From contig JAOCPU010000024.1 of NCBI GenBank assembly GCA_035772785.1, positions 124,001 to 188,000 of the forward strand: 64,000 bases of DNA. Reading direction: 5' to 3'. Numbering within the stretch: position 1 is the stretch's first letter; each line of letters begins with the position of its first letter. The translations under genes and the position numbers were made by a program. The notes beneath the pieces are model-generated. The model did no database searches. It was not told where the DNA came from and saw only the letters and a program-made list of their open reading frames with translations. The DNA is from Phlebiopsis flavidoalba (lineage: Eukaryota > Basidiomycota > Agaricomycetes > Polyporales > Phanerochaetaceae). This document shows, piece by piece, positions 22,804-35,258 of this stretch.

Positions 22804-24790
22804 TCAGGTCTCATCTTGTCCATCTCCGTCTCTGTCTTCTTCATCTTCTTTCTTCATCTTCATCTGTATGTAAATTCTTCCAAAAACTGCCCGTAACCAT
22901 CCGAAAATGAAACCTTGCAATGTAGCATCGACAACTCGGCCCAGGAGTAGCATCTTCTCCTCTAGATGTCTCCAATATTTCTTGGAGCAAAGGGATATCT
23001 CCACGTCCTCGAGATGCAGTGATCGGAGCGACTCCTGTCGATTGCACCATTGCAACATGTCCGACGCCCTTCTATGCGACAGCTTGCCACCAGTGAGCCA
23101 TATTTCTTCTAGACCAGCGCAGTCCAAAACACTTTGTTTCATCCTCGCGCGCTGCTGGCGAGAGGTGGCGCATCCAAAGGAAGGACTTGTTCTAAAGGAT
23201 AGACGTCTGTGGACCCGAACGGATGTATGAGACGTATCGCCTTGCGGAAATCGACACGATGTGCTTGAACGGGGGCGCATCAACAGCCATCGTAAGTCGG
23301 AATTGCGATTGTTTTATGCGACCGTAATGCATGAGCGCAGTGGATGAACATACTTTCATCAAACTCGGGTAGTCGGTCCTCTTTACACATGGCCCATGTG
23401 ACATGTAAAATGGCCGAGGCTTCCTTTTGCAGATCCTATTAGCTCGCCCTCGAAGAACCTTGTATCATTAACATTCGGTGAGCGCTTGGACGCAATGTGT
23501 ATGGTGTCCAGCTGGGAGAGTACCGGACCCGGAAGAAGACATGGGATTGAGAGCGCAGACATGGCGTCCCTGGGCGGGTAGTGTGGAAGATATCGATAGA
23601 TACTTCAGAGGAGAGCTTCCGTGGTCTTCGATCGGTCTCGAGGAGAGAGAATATGGCGTATGATTCCGGCTGGCATGTGCAGCCCTCAGCGCATGTAAGG
23701 ATCGGAGAGGGACACCCGTTTGCAGAATGAAGAGTGTAAAGGGCGGTCCGCTGGCGGGTGAAATCGTCGTCTTCAGCTGTGATTTCAAGTCTGACAAGTC
23801 GAGGGCAGTCACGTAACACATGCAGATGTCGTCGTCCTGTGCACAATATTTGCCCACATGGCAAGAGTGCAGCTCCAGGGTTACAAGATCAAGGTAGTAG
23901 CCACGGTTTCCAAGGCATGCGTAGACCTTGCAATGTGAGGTGTTTTAGGAGGGGAGTTTTGCCTTGGAAAAGGGGGGCCATCCCAGCACAGCAGCGGAAA
24001 CGACTCTTCTGATGCGTCTTCTTTAATGTAGTGGTAGAAAGTGAAGGTCTCCAGTGCATGTAGAGGTGATGAGTTGGGTGTGATGTTCAGAACATCAAGA
24101 CCCCCGGCAAGTTCTACAGTCCTAAGAGAAGCAAGCTACTTTCTATTGACCGGAAGAGCTCTTTTTGCAAGTTCTTCCCCTGTTGAAGGAGCGAAGTGAC
24201 AATGGACCTTTCCCTAGCTCTTGCACGGTACAGTCGTATCTGCTCCGGTTTCATGCGCATGAAGTTAAGAAAACTCCAGAGAGAAGGGGTGTGTTCAGAG
24301 CGGTATCTCGCCAATAGGAGCAGACAGCGGCAATTTGCAAGGGTGCGACCAGTTCACATGAAACATCATGTGCGACAACGTTCTGCATGATCATCGTCAA
24401 GAGCTCGATCGGAAGCGTGTTTATCTTCGTGCGTTGGTTGTGTTCTCGCCCGAGTCGGATGTGCGCCTGGGTCAGCTCACGGTGAGCTTCGTGTAGCGAT
24501 GCAAAGAGGGCTGTCTGTCTTCGAGAGGGCTTGCTTGTACGCGATGTGGGCTTGTTCGCTCGGCCCTACAGAGAGAAGGTGTTGTGTCCAGAAACGCTCT
24601 TTCATGGTGGCTTATGAGTAATTGCAATGTACGGGGTTTGTACACTCGGAGAACTTACTCGGCTTTGTCCTGCCAACCCTGAGACACGGTCTCAGCATGT
24701 TTTGCAAGATTTGTCCAAAGGTCATGGAATTGAGTGGTATTTGACACATGGTAAGTATATCTTGAAGCTTGAGCCCTCCGGGTCGAAATC
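22804..24790 (-). CDS. F-box/LRR-like protein, paralogue A
   Basis: Reading leftward, an upstream segment includes LWTNLAKHAETVSQGWQDKA (24719-24660) ending at a GTAAGT donor. A second exon starts near 24608 and leads to KINTLPIELLTMIMQNVVAH (24434-24375), the F-box core. The sequence after it is typical of the basidiomycete family: SLWSFLNFMRMKPEQIRLYR (24283-24224). Leu-rich repeat-like material follows: HLHVLRDCPRLVRLEI (near 23830), LRSLHLEDVEISL (23030), then SKKYWRHLEEKMLLLG (22994). The acidic/basic tail ends with a stop at 22804. Such proteins are presumed SCF ubiquitin-ligase adaptors; the substrate is unknown. The ATG expected before KINTLP reads ACG here, so the start must lie upstream or the base is an error. 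Several frame shifts. It is the tandem paralogue of the gene at 26.4-28.7 kb. Confidence 0.65.
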
Positions 24791-26380
24791 TACGGGAGCT
24801 TGAAGCTGGGAGTTAAGTGGCCAAGCTCCGCTGATCGCAAGTCGGAAAAAATGAAAGCGTGGCGTCTAATATTCCACAACGCCACCACGCGTAGTGTTGT
24901 TGCAGATAGCTGCCATTCTGCCCTGCCATTGTGCCAAAGCGGCAGTTGCCCAGGACAGAACTCGAAGGGCTTGGGCAAGATATCGGCAAAAGTCGGGCGT
25001 CTCTACCGTCCGAGAAAATATACCATTTCTGGGCATATTTTGGGGCTTTTGCCGTACATTTGGGCTAATTCTAGCATCAAACGTCATTTGCAGCTCAAGA
25101 CCGCGCGAAAGTAAACTCGGCCGAACGATTATAGTGTAGCGATCACACCAAAGACCTCCGTGAAGCGATGTTACTAACTCTGTCACGTCCGAAAATGATA
25201 CTGTGGCTGACTGCTCCTCCAAAAGGCAAGGACGCAACAATTGCCCAAGAGCATACGAGCCACAAGCATAAGAAATGTTTTACTCACTCAATGCGCCTCG
25301 GAAATCGCCACTTTCTGTTCCTGCCACCCATCCAGGCAATTGCCGTTGTGCCCTTCTGCTATTCTGGCACAAATAGTGTCAAATAATTCTGCCCACAACA
25401 CTAACCCCCACGCGACGCCGTTGCGTGAGTTCTGCGTGTCCAGAGTATCGGACGTGATTCATGAAACAAGTTCATCGCCAAGCTCGCAAGAAGAGCTTTT
25501 GTACTTTTCATGAATTATGAATATGAAGAACACTCGTTGTAGACCTTGTGTCACAGATTATGCCCTATTAGTCAATTTCCTTCATTTTCGTTCATATTCG
25601 ACACCAAAGTCTCAAGCGCTCACTTAAGCGCGTTCCCGCGCCACAACAAAGCTGCTGCGCCCACAACGTTCGCATCAACAAAGGGTCTAGATGGGTAAGT
25701 GGATGCATCACATGGTACTTAGTTCTAGGTTAGGGACTAGAACGAGTGTCTATGGACTGGAGTAGGTTATATGATATCATAGGACTGAGGTAGAAGTATG
25801 GAGTACGGACTGAGATTAAGGATCCGTCATAGTTACCTCGGGCAGGCTTGTCGACATAGACATCGCGACGCCGCCTGCAGGTCACTCTGGTTAGCTGGTC
25901 GCTGAGCTGGCACTCTTCGACATGTATGACTTCACTAACTGCCCAGGCTCATCGATGACATCATTAGAGACTGGCCTCACACATGTATGATAAAGAGGTA
26001 CGCTTTGTGGCCAGTAAGCCCCAAAGCTTAACAACATCGTTAAAGATATCTTCTCTCATATCTTCAGTCACTCTCGGCTCCAACTTAGTGTTTAACACTT
26101 CTCAGCCCTTAAGCACGGGACGACCACAGGTGAGTGAGTAAGGGTTTCGTGATAACATTGCAAGGTACGAAGATTTCTGGTCCTGGTTGACTGTTTTCAT
26201 AAATGTTCACGACATCATCCGACCTTGGTCCCTCTGAGTCTTCTCGCCTTGCGCGTCGCCTCTTAATCTGTTCGCATTATCACTCAGGGCAAGAGATACG
26301 CAGCCAGGCGCAGCCCCCAGGAACATACAACGGCGCCCCACCACCGGCGATAGAGCCACATTTCCCATCCAGGCTTTCTG
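24791..26380. other. Between the F-box paralogues, nothing identified
   Basis: Short frames only. A minus frame at 24866-25240 is the longest but has no recognisable motif; it could be an upstream exon of paralogue A, since the equivalent stretch upstream of paralogue B (28342-28661) also shows minus-strand frames. From 25250 to 26200 the sequence is AT-rich and empty. Confidence 0.35.
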
Positions 26381-26382
26381 GT

Positions 26383-28661
26383 TCACTCACTCGACGTTAC
26401 TACTCCTAGGCTACTTGATATTATGCAACAGTATATAAACTCGACGAGGTAAATCCAGTCATCAGTGCGCTGTTCAACTGCCATCTTTGCTTCTTCATCC
26501 TCGTCCTCGTTTCCGCCCTCGTCTTCATCCTCATGAGTCACCTTTGTCATCTGGTAAGGTCCGATCAATAAAAAGCGCCTCGTCCAAAATCCAAAAATGA
26601 AATCCTGCAACCCTCATTGTCAACTTCGGTCCCAAATTCGAAATCCTTTTCTCTAGATGTTCCCAATATTTCTTGGATTGAACTGATATGACCGACAAAA
26701 GTTCGAGGATGTAGTGCTCGAAGCCGACCCCTGTCGGTCTGGGTGTGTTGGCCCGTGAGTGTTCCATCATCTCGTATGCCGTTCTATATGACAGCTCGCC
26801 GCCACTGAATGATGCTTCTTCCAACCTAGTGCAGTCCAAGCATTGGTCGTTGTTGCTAGCGAGAGGGAAACTCATCCCAAGGATAAGTCTTGTCCTTGAG
26901 GATAGACGAAGTCTGTTGACTCAAATAAACGTATTAGACGCGTCGTCTTGCGGAGATCGATAGGACAGTCAGGGCATGTTTCGACAGCTACCGTATTGAG
27001 CGGGATTTGTGATTGTGACAGCAAGCGCAATTCGTAGGCACAATGCATGAACACCTTCTCACTAAACTCGGAGGTTATGTGTGTCCCAGGCCATGCGAGA
27101 TGCAGAAGCGGTTCGGCTTTCGAGTCTGCTCCCATTGCAAAACCGTTGAGCTTGCCCATAGATGGTATGATTCCATGCCTGTTCGAGTTAGGGAATACAA
27201 GATGTATGGCGCCCAGACCGAATGAGAGCAACAAGGCCGGAAGAACAGATGGGACTGCAGCAGTAGACACGGCATCGTCGGCGGAAAGTGGTGTAATGCG
27301 GGATCGATAACTCTGTGAGAGCATCCGTAACGTCAATTGAGGAGAGAATGTGCAGGAGATATATAGCTCGCATGCTCAACTTCAGCGAACGTAAGGATCG
27401 GAGAGGAGCGCGGTCGGTGGAACGGGAGACATATGGTGGGCTTGCGACGATGTGATCGTCGTCTTGTTCCGCCGCTTGAATTTCAAGTTCGCAAAGTTGA
27501 GGGCAGTCATGCAATATATGACCGATGCCTTCGTCCTGTGTAGAGTATTTTCCCATTAAGCAGGAGAGCGCAGCTTCAGAGTTGCAAGATTGAGGTAGTA
27601 GCCGCGATTCCAAGGCATGCGTATACCATCCAACTCGAGGTGTCGTAGCAGGGGCGTTTACCTTGGAAAAGGGGGGTTTTCAGCACCGGCGAAAATGACG
27701 GATGTTCTCTGTCTTGACTGAAACACTCGTATACAAAGGTCTCCAGTGCTGTGGAGCGACGAAGTCGGCGTGACGGTGAGAATATCATAGTCTCCGGCGA
27801 GTTCTACGGTCCTGAGAGAGGGCGAGACTTGAGAAGAAAAGCTCTTTCGCAAGTTCTTCCCTGTCTGTAGAGTAGAGCGTCAACGGACAGTCCCTAGCTC
27901 TCTCGATCGGTATATCCATATCAGCTCATCCCGCATTGTCCAGAAATTAAGGACGGTCCATAGAGCTGGGGTGTTCAGAGGATAGGATCGCCAGTAGGAG
28001 CAGACAAGCTGGCACACAAAAGCGCGAATTGGTGAGGCTGCTGTCGAATAATCTGAATCTTCCGCAACGGCAGCTTGCATTATGATCGTGAGGACCTCTA
28101 TTGGAAGTGTGTTTATCTTCATGCGCTGATTGTGTGCTTGGCCGAGTTGGATACATGTGCATGGGAAAGTTCACCGTAAGCTTCGTTGTAATGATGCGAA
28201 GTATGTCATCTATTTTGGAAAGAGAGTTCTTGTAGCTGACAATAGGCGTGCTCAGTCTGGACCGACAGAGGCAAGTGTTTGTGTCCAAGAAGGCTCTATT
28301 GTGGTGGCTTGTAAACAATGATAGGCAACGAATGTTGGCCACTAGGGGGGCTTACTTAGCTTCGTCCCGCCATCCGTGCGACGCCAGTGTCTCAGAATTT
28401 TGCAGCTTTGTATAAAAAAGTGGGGCGGAGCCAATCGCTCCATGGTCCTGGGCATGGTTGAAGGATCAGCTCGGAGAGGTTGAATTTCAGTAGCGAAGGC
28501 GAAATATGTAGGGACCTGTGGTGGCAGTCGGGAGCAAGGTTCGGGAGTGTGGCCGAACCTTGTTGATCGCATGTTGTGATCAAGTCTAGGCGCCTAGTCA
28601 CACCTACTATATCTGACTGGTAAGAACTTGAGCACCATACGGCGACAGTCAATTTGAACAT
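26383..28661 (-). CDS. F-box/LRR-like protein, paralogue B
   Basis: The order of blocks matches paralogue A. An upstream section carries FYTKLQNSETLASHGWRDEA-like sequence near 28420-28350. An exon follows with RAFLDTNTCLCRSRLSTPIV (28300) and SYKNSLSKIDDILRIITTKL. The F-box core is MKINTLPIEVLTIIMQAAVA with an ATG at 28122, then WRSYPLNTPALWTVLNFWTM and RDELIWIYRSRE. The Leu-rich part contains GHILHDCPQLCELEI (27525) and APLRSLRSLKLSMRAIYLL (27405), ending with SVQSKKYWEHLEKRISNLG (26690). The tail is strongly acidic (DEDEGGNEDEDEEAK) and stops at 26531 or, in another frame, 26383. Presumed SCF adaptor; substrate unknown. A and B differ at many residues, so the duplication is not recent. Confidence 0.65.
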
Positions 28662-29396
28662 AAGTAATATTTTTTATTGCGTTCTAACCCGCTTGGAGAG
28701 CTTCCATAATCCTATGAGATTGTAATCACGCAGAGCACCAGTTTCAGACCTAAGGCCTAAGGTCAAGGTACTGGTCAAGTCAAGCATCGGTGCTCGAAGC
28801 ATGTCGCGAATTGTGGAAACCGGTTCATTACAACCGACAGCTGAATCGTTGATAGGTCAGAGTTCGTAAGACGAGAGGACTCGATAACTGAGCAGTACTC
28901 GAAACGAGATGACCAAACCGTGGCGAGGACGCCTGGGATGTATCATGGACCATTGAATTCTTTCATCGGACATGGAATGCCTGCAATCCCAAGGTCGACG
29001 GGCCCTTGCTTCAACGCTTATAATATGGACAGTGTCCCTATGTCAAGGCTACATATAGTACGAGCAGGGTTTAGCCCAGGTAGAACTTAGTCGTCCTCAC
29101 GCTACAGTCCCGGGTGGAACATGTCACAAGTAGATCAGTAGTAAAGGCTACGTCACGAGTGACAAAGGCTACCGCTTACGGGTTCAAAACCGAGCAATTA
29201 GCTGGAATGCGCGCGTTTTACACGTTGATATGTGAGTACCATCACAGCTCGCGCCCTGACGGCGTTGGTTAGGGAGTCAGCTATTTGCCTATCAGGCCTC
29301 AGTAACGATCAGAGCCGTCATTCTTGGTCGTAAACAATCAATATATGACAACATTATCTACACACCAGCGACCATATCGTACAACAAGCCTCCCGG
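28662..29396. other. Intergenic, nothing identified
   Basis: AT-rich at 28662-28760, otherwise mixed. No coding frame, RNA gene or repeat that I can support. It separates the start of the F-box pair from the 3' end of the deacetylase gene; both are transcribed leftward. Confidence 0.5.
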
Positions 29397-31560
29397 TCAA
29401 CTCATTGCTTCAAACGTCAACGTCAACGGCGCCTTCGGCCTCGTCCACACCTTCCGTCCTCTTACCCACGTACTCTGCACATACCCCTTCCGGTCGAGCG
29501 CACAATGAGGTCCGCGTCCGCGCCGAACGGGCGCAGCGTGCCCTTGCTTGTTCTCGATCCCGAGGCACCGCGCGAGGGGTTGAACGTTCGCGCAGCGGAT
29601 CGCCCTCGCCGAGCGAGCAGCCCGTGAAGCGCCGTGAAGTTGCGGGACGCACTTGTCGAGGTGTGACGACGCTGTGAGGTGTGTCAGCGGGGGTGTGTGG
29701 TGTAGGAGAAAGATGAGGGACCCCTGGTACCCCTGGCACCGGCGGCAGGCTTGCCCCCCCCGGGTGTCGGTGCCCTCGAGGTAGAGCTCGTCTGGTCGCC
29801 TGTGCTCATTCCTTGATGAAGCGCTTGCCGTCGCGCCATTCGTCCCCGTGGGTGCCGTCCTTGAGTTGGGTCCAGGATTTTCATGGCTAATGCATATTAA
29901 GTGACTATATGCGTGGTATTTTGGGGTTACTAGCACCGTCAGTGATGAGGATACAGCCGTCAGGGTACGAAGAGTACGCGAGCTATTGATTGGAGTGAGC
30001 AAAGTTTCATGTCCAACCAAGACGAATCGCACTTACTCGGACAGAGTTAGGATGAGAGTGATGCCGTCACAACAATCCGTAAACTCATAGAACGGCCGCG
30101 GTCGAAAGACATTAGGGACGGTAACACCCTTTCGGAGGTGCAATCGGTGCGCTCCCGTCAATGGGTGCGAGGATGGGAGTTTCGAGGAGGGTTAAACCAG
30201 CTCGTTCGAACGCCTCGATGTCGCTTAGCGGCTCCCTCCATCGCCACATGGCGGCCCATGGCGTCGTTTAGCGAGGGAAGAGGTCGAGCCGCGGACCGAG
30301 AAAGCTGGCCGCCGATGGTGTTGGAAGCTGGGGCCCACGGGAGACGTCGGTGAGGTCGGAGAGCTGAGAGCAACCAGGTGAGGAGAGGCGCCGAGCATGC
30401 CGATAAAGGAGTGTGGTCGCGATGGTGGAGTTGGGGCATAGCGTTGTGAAGAGGTGCGTAACGTCAAGCGAGCACCACCGACAACGGCTGAGGTGGCGAT
30501 GTCGGTGGAAGCGATACTGAGATGTATGATGAGTTCCACATTGCAAACGACGATAAGGACAAAAGCTTGCCTGTGTCCGATAGAGAACACGACACACCAC
30601 GACTTCACCGCTTCTTCCATGGGTTGTCCTAACGCCCGTAATCTCGGGAGCAGCAGTGACGAGAGTGATACGTACGCCAACGCTGAAAGTCCGAGTTGGG
30701 TCGCAGGCCATGAGCCAGGTCCTCCTGAATGCCAGGTTTCTCTGCGCCGTAGACCTTTTCAAAGGACGCAAGACCATCTTCAGCCTTTCAAGAGGAATTC
30801 AGGAGCAGCATGGGCGCCGCGCTTGGCCATTTGTGGATGAAGGGCCCCTCGGCGTGCCAACCAAGCATTGTGGCCGAGGTTGGCGAGGAATAGGGACGGA
30901 GGAGATTCAAGAGGGTTGGGTACAGGGGATCTTCTCTTGAGCTCTAGGCGGGACATAAGAATTGGCTCGTATATGAACAGAAGGAACGCATACAATGATC
31001 GTTTTTGGGACCAGCCTGAAACCTCATTTCAGTATAGAGTGTGCATCCTCATGGGATACAGACATACGAGGTCACACCAGTCTCCACGATCTTCTCCGCG
31101 ACATTCTTCAAGCCTTGCCTGTATGCTTCATCGTTACCCTCGTTAGACCGAGAAGTCGAAGCCGTATGCTCCGTTTACTCTGAATATCAAGATATCCTGG
31201 GCTACAAGTAATGAGCCCCTCTCCACGCGACAGCACTAGGTGAGAGAGCTACCTGAGAATATTTCCCTTTTCTCACTTTCAATTGACCGGTTAGCAGGCC
31301 GCTTCACGCCTGAGGAAGAAAGGTTACGTCTACACCGCGGACGAAGATAGGCGTCGAGACAACGGACCCCCGGTAAGAAAGAAGACGCATCGTTACTCAG
31401 AGCATCCATTTGGATGGACGCACCGCGAGCCTCTCGTCAACCACAGAGGTTTGCCCTTGTTCGACCAAGCTGCCGTCTTCAAGAGGAAGATATAGAAGAC
31501 AGTTTCGTGAAGCCACAACAAGACCACGTTCGTGAGACGCTCCAATAGGCAGAGCAAGGG
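29397..31560 (-). CDS. nagA: N-acetylglucosamine-6-phosphate deacetylase (NagA type)
   Basis: The enzyme (EC 3.5.1.25) converts GlcNAc-6-phosphate to glucosamine-6-phosphate and acetate, in breakdown of chitin-derived sugar. Reading leftward, family landmarks come in order. They are LEDGSLVEQ (about 31480-31450), INGAYGFDFSV (31180-31148), GLKNVAEKIVETGVTSYV (31115-31062), the metal-binding WHAEGPFIH (about 30859-30833), ACDPTRTFSVGVRIT (30704) and SIGH (about 30585). After an intron come IASTDIATSAVVGGARL (30525), NAMPQLHHRDH (about 30440), SYPDGCILITDG (about 29970-29935, catalytic Asp), MKILDPT, HGDEWRDGKRFIKE, LYLEGTDT (29787), FTGCSLGE (29620), IRCANVQPLARCLGIENKQG (29605) and LDRKGYVQSTWVRGRKVW (29496-29443). 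Stop at 29397 or 29410 depending on frame. The start is unclear; no clean ATG precedes LPLEDG, and I place it near 31560. Many frame shifts. The expected DGxHxH block (near 30080) is damaged here. Confidence 0.88.
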
Positions 31561-32654
31561 GGAAAATGAGGTGGGGATATGGAGTAGTTGCGCGGGGGAT
31601 GTTACCTTCCACTTCTCGGAAGGTATGTATACTAGACGTCGCTATAGACGCGACCCTTAAAGCTCGACAGAGCACGCAAAGTTCGTGAATGGGCCTCGGA
31701 CCGTGATCATCAGACACTGCCGATACCAGACAAGGGCCAATCTTCTTTTTTTTGCGACGGTCATCGACACGTTGCACGGGGCCCTGCATGCGAGAAATCG
31801 CTAACAGCGGCATACCTCGAATCACGGAGCAGCACGAGGGGGGAAGCTGTTCAGGTCGCCGCTCGTGTGCTGTCCTCGACACAAAGACCGCCTTCGTTCG
31901 CTGGTCGCCGTGGTGCATCCCTGTTCATATCTGCACATGGTTTTCACTCTTGCACATGGTGTACGGCGGGCCAGTCGGCGAGATTGGACGCTCGAACGCA
32001 GACCGTCGCGGTCGTCGAAAGAGGAGAGGAGAAGATAAGATATTGCCGCTGACGATAACCTCCCAGATAAGATGTAGCTTGGGGTATCCGAGAGATAAGA
32101 TCTGAATAATGTTTTTATCCCAGATAAGATAACTATTCGCAGAAAGTCCATCATACGGGTTCACCTTTGAGATTCGCCGTTCGTGAGCACTGTTCAAAAG
32201 CACGTTGCTTGTTTGGGAGTGGCCCATGAGCCTTTGTTCCCGCCCATTCCATCGCGAATGTTACCGTTTCGAGGCTGGCCACAGGTGCGTGGAGCGAGCC
32301 GCGCCGCTGAGTGGTCGCGCGCTTGTTTCCCAGGTGCTGGCTTCGCTGCAACCGCGGTTTATCCGCTCGCGAGCCCGTGTTGCCGTCCCAACATCTTGTT
32401 TCTTCCTCGTTTTTCTTCCACTCTACCAACGCAGGTAACCTCAGCCAGTCATTCCGCCAAGGATGCATCGGCGTTGGCCCCTGGTTCCCCATGACCCGCA
32501 GTACAGCAACGAGCGTGGGAACGGATGATTGACTTCAGCCTCGACCAGCCCCGACCCCTAATCATTTATTTCGGTAACCTCTGAAAGTTTACTCTCCTCA
32601 CACCATTCCCAAGCTCCTGCTCCTCCACTCACTCGTCCTCACCATTGGGCTCGT
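31561..32654. other. Divergent intergenic region between nagA and NMN adenylyltransferase
   Basis: About 1.1 kb between two divergently read genes. A minus frame extends upstream to 31918 without recognisable motifs, probably leader or promoter. A cluster of GATA cores sits at 32034-32131. The last 80 bases before the ATG at 32655 are C/T-rich with few G, as expected of a leader. Confidence 0.5.
32034..32131. promoter_or_regulatory. Cluster of seven GATA cores
   Basis: GATA occurs at 32034, 32054, 32066, 32094, 32123 and 32128 on the plus strand and at 32119-32116 on the minus strand. Five of these are in the form AGATAAG or AGATAAC, the binding consensus of fungal GATA zinc-finger factors for nitrogen, iron and light control. 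The cluster lies between divergent nagA and NMN adenylyltransferase and could serve either gene. Confidence 0.5.
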
Positions 32655-33767
32655 ATGCCGCCTCGACGTCCTTCACGGACCCGCCAGACGTACAGTTTCC
32701 CCCACCACCGTCTACAGACGACCCTCCGCAATGCCGAGAAGGAGCCTGTGGTGCTCGTAGCGTGCGGCTCGTTCAGCCCCGTTACCTATCTCAGCCATCT
32801 GCGCTTATGTTTGAGTATGGCCCACAAGGACTACATCCGCCAGAACACCGACTTTGAGAACTGTATGTAGTTCCCGGGGGGCTACCTGAGCCCTGTCAGC
32901 GACCAGTACAACACAAGCCCGGTCTGCTCAACGGCCAATCTCATCGGTAAGCGCGCCGTGCTCCGTGCTCGCTCTGACTCCTGATTCCGCCGACCAGGGT
33001 GCTCATATGTGCACCCCTCACGCCGCCGAGCAGACCTCGACATGGCTCATGGTCGACCCCTGGGAGGCCGTGCAGTCGTATCAACGCACCGCCGTCGTCC
33101 TCGACCACTTTGACCACGAGATCAACACCAAGCTCGGCGGCTTGTGCGCACGCAGGACCGGCGAGGCGAGCACCAATGAGTGACGGGTGCGGGGTCATGC
33201 TCCTCGCGGGCTCGGATCTCATCGCGACGATGAGCCCAGCGCCAATCGTACGTGTGGTCGGAAGCCGACGTGCGTCCCCTCCATTCCATAACCTGTGGTT
33301 TTTTGGCGCGCCTGATCTCGTCCCGCTGCATAGCTCGACCACATTTTCTCGGCCGCGCTACGCGCACCTCATCGTCGAGCGCGCCGGCTCGGACCTCGAC
33401 CAGGCAATCGACAGCCTCGCGCGATGGCGCAGACAATATTCACCTCATCCCACCAGCTCATCCAGAACGACCTCATCCTGTCTCCTCGACACCAAAGTAC
33501 TCCGCCTCTTCCTCCGCCGTGGCCTCCCGTGCTGGTACCTGCTCCCCTTTCACGCAAGTCGTGGACTACATCGAGCAAAATGGCCTGTACCTCGGCGACG
33601 GCCCCGACTCATCCGCCGCGAGCGGTGCCGTTGCGGCGGAAGAAGGACCGCATGGGGTCAAGGGCAAGGGCGGCGAGAGCGGATCCAGCCAGCCCAAGGT
33701 GCAGTCCCATAGCCTACGCGCGCGCACCGCGCACGGCAACCAACAGCAAACAAGTGTGTACGGATAA
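32655..33767 (+). CDS. NMA1: Nicotinamide/nicotinate mononucleotide adenylyltransferase
   Basis: NMNAT joins NMN or NaMN to ATP to make NAD or its deamido form, the final shared step of NAD synthesis. The ATG at 32655 gives MPPRRPSRTRQTYSFPHHRL, then VVLVACGSFSPVTYL, the nucleotidyltransferase GxFxP motif, followed by LRL..MAHKDYIRQNTDFE. After a frame break come GGYLSPVSDQYN (32880) and, past an intron at about 32945-32998, AAEQTSTWLMVDPWEAVQSY (near 33025-33080) and QRTAVVLDHFDHEINTKLGG. Then VMLLAGSDLIATMS (33197), IVERAGSDLDQAIDSLARW (33372), DNIHLIP (33434), the substrate-binding TKV.RLFLRRGL near 33500 and VVDYIEQNGLYLGD (33559). A Ser/Gly/Lys-rich tail of about 55 residues ends with a stop at 33765-33767. 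About six frame shifts are needed. Confidence 0.9.
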
Positions 33768-35258
33768 AACAAACTATGTATCGACACTCCCCCCCCCGGG
33801 CTCGAGCATGTGGCCTTCATAACGAGGCTGCGTTGATGGTGGTTCACGGACGTTTTCGATTTGCGTTCTCAATGTATCTGTTGTAACCCGATGTCTACAT
33901 CTAATCCTCCTTCTGCTTCTTGTTTTACCTGGATATATTGACTCTTTTGGCTTTTTTTTTTTTCCCATGCACAGAGTGACAGATTCCGGTCGTTACTATC
34001 TACGCTGTGCGGGACGCGAGTATTTCAAGCCGACCCGCGCGCTCTCTCGTCCCATGTTTGCGCCGCGCGCATTTTTGTCACGGTTCGTCACGGCTTCGGG
34101 CTCCTCCATCTCTAGGATGCCATACTGCGTCTGCCATATCGGAGATGTAGGCTCCTGGCCGTGGTTGCGTGCTGTGGTCTGTTCCAAAGTTGCGCATGCT
34201 CCCAAAGAGGTTTACTTGGCTGTAGGCTAGAAGAACGAGTTTCGCATAATAATTTCAGATTCACGGTATGTCAGCTTCAGATCCCATCCGAACTCATCGT
34301 TTCCTAGATCGCACGCATATGGGTACTAATCCACATTTAGGGACAGAACTCAACGCAAGATGCGCATCGACTCTCACACGGTCGTTGGGCCAAGCATCAT
34401 TGGCTAGAATGCACAGAAAGCGATCGTCGTTGCGTGTATTGCACTTGACTTCGAACGCTGTCCCCGCCATCCGTCTTGCACGCTTCACCTTAGCTAAGAT
34501 ATGCGCCACTGGTTCATCCGACTATTGCTACTCGGCGACGGACTTCGAACTAAGCGGTTCTCTGACCGTCCTGGAGATCACGACTGTGAGTGCCCGCGTT
34601 CCACTGATGAGTGACATGCATATCGGGATCTATGACACAGATTCAGATGAATGACTCTGAGAAGCAATGTGTGGTCAGGATGAGATACACTCGCGAAGTA
34701 ATTGCCGTTCGGGGATGTGTTCGTTGAAGCTCCACGGGGCCGGCTGGGATTTGAGAAGCCCCTAACCTGACAGCCTCGCCCAAGTTCATATATGTACGAC
34801 TCACCAGATGCGTACAGGACATACATCTCGCGAAGTGAAACTCAGAACACGGTGTCATCACCTCACGGGAACAGACAGAGACGTCACCTTGTGTCATGAG
34901 TCTTTTCTTCCCCCATAGCAAATCGTTACGTGATGTCCACTCGTCGAAGCTGTTTTCCTGCATTATAAGAGTTTTTACCAATCAGTAAGTCTTTGCTCTC
35001 AGGGATCCCAGGGCTTCCGAAGTACCGCGCATAGTGGATCGGAAGCTGGAAAGGGGAAATTTGCACTTTTATATATCACCCAGACTCGAGACTGGCTTTT
35101 TCTACATCCTCGGCTGTCGATCGATTAGCATGTCCCCAGACTGAATCAAAGTATCCACTCTTAGCGGAAGACCTACTGCCAACCCTGTGAGCCTATAACT
35201 ATGCCCGATGAGTAATATTATATAATTCTGTCTACTATGCTAACTTGATCTTATGAAG
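33768..35258. other. Gene-poor stretch, nothing identified
   Basis: Contains a run of T (33951-33963) and short frames. Plus frames at 33967-34230 and 34268-34654 and a minus frame at 34643-34981 lack recognisable motifs and do not link by clear splice sites. A C-rich run (33788-33797) follows the NMN adenylyltransferase stop. Confidence 0.4.

Noticed and set aside
29160..29200. GGGTTCAAAACC resembling a tRNA B box
   Set aside because: No A box or acceptor pairing at the required distance.
31390..31560. SMP-30/gluconolactonase-like start
   Set aside because: The GLVVASRNCLLYLPLEDG stretch first looked like a beta-propeller strand, but the following INGAYGFDFSV and HAEGPF motifs show it to be the N-terminus of the NagA-type deacetylase.
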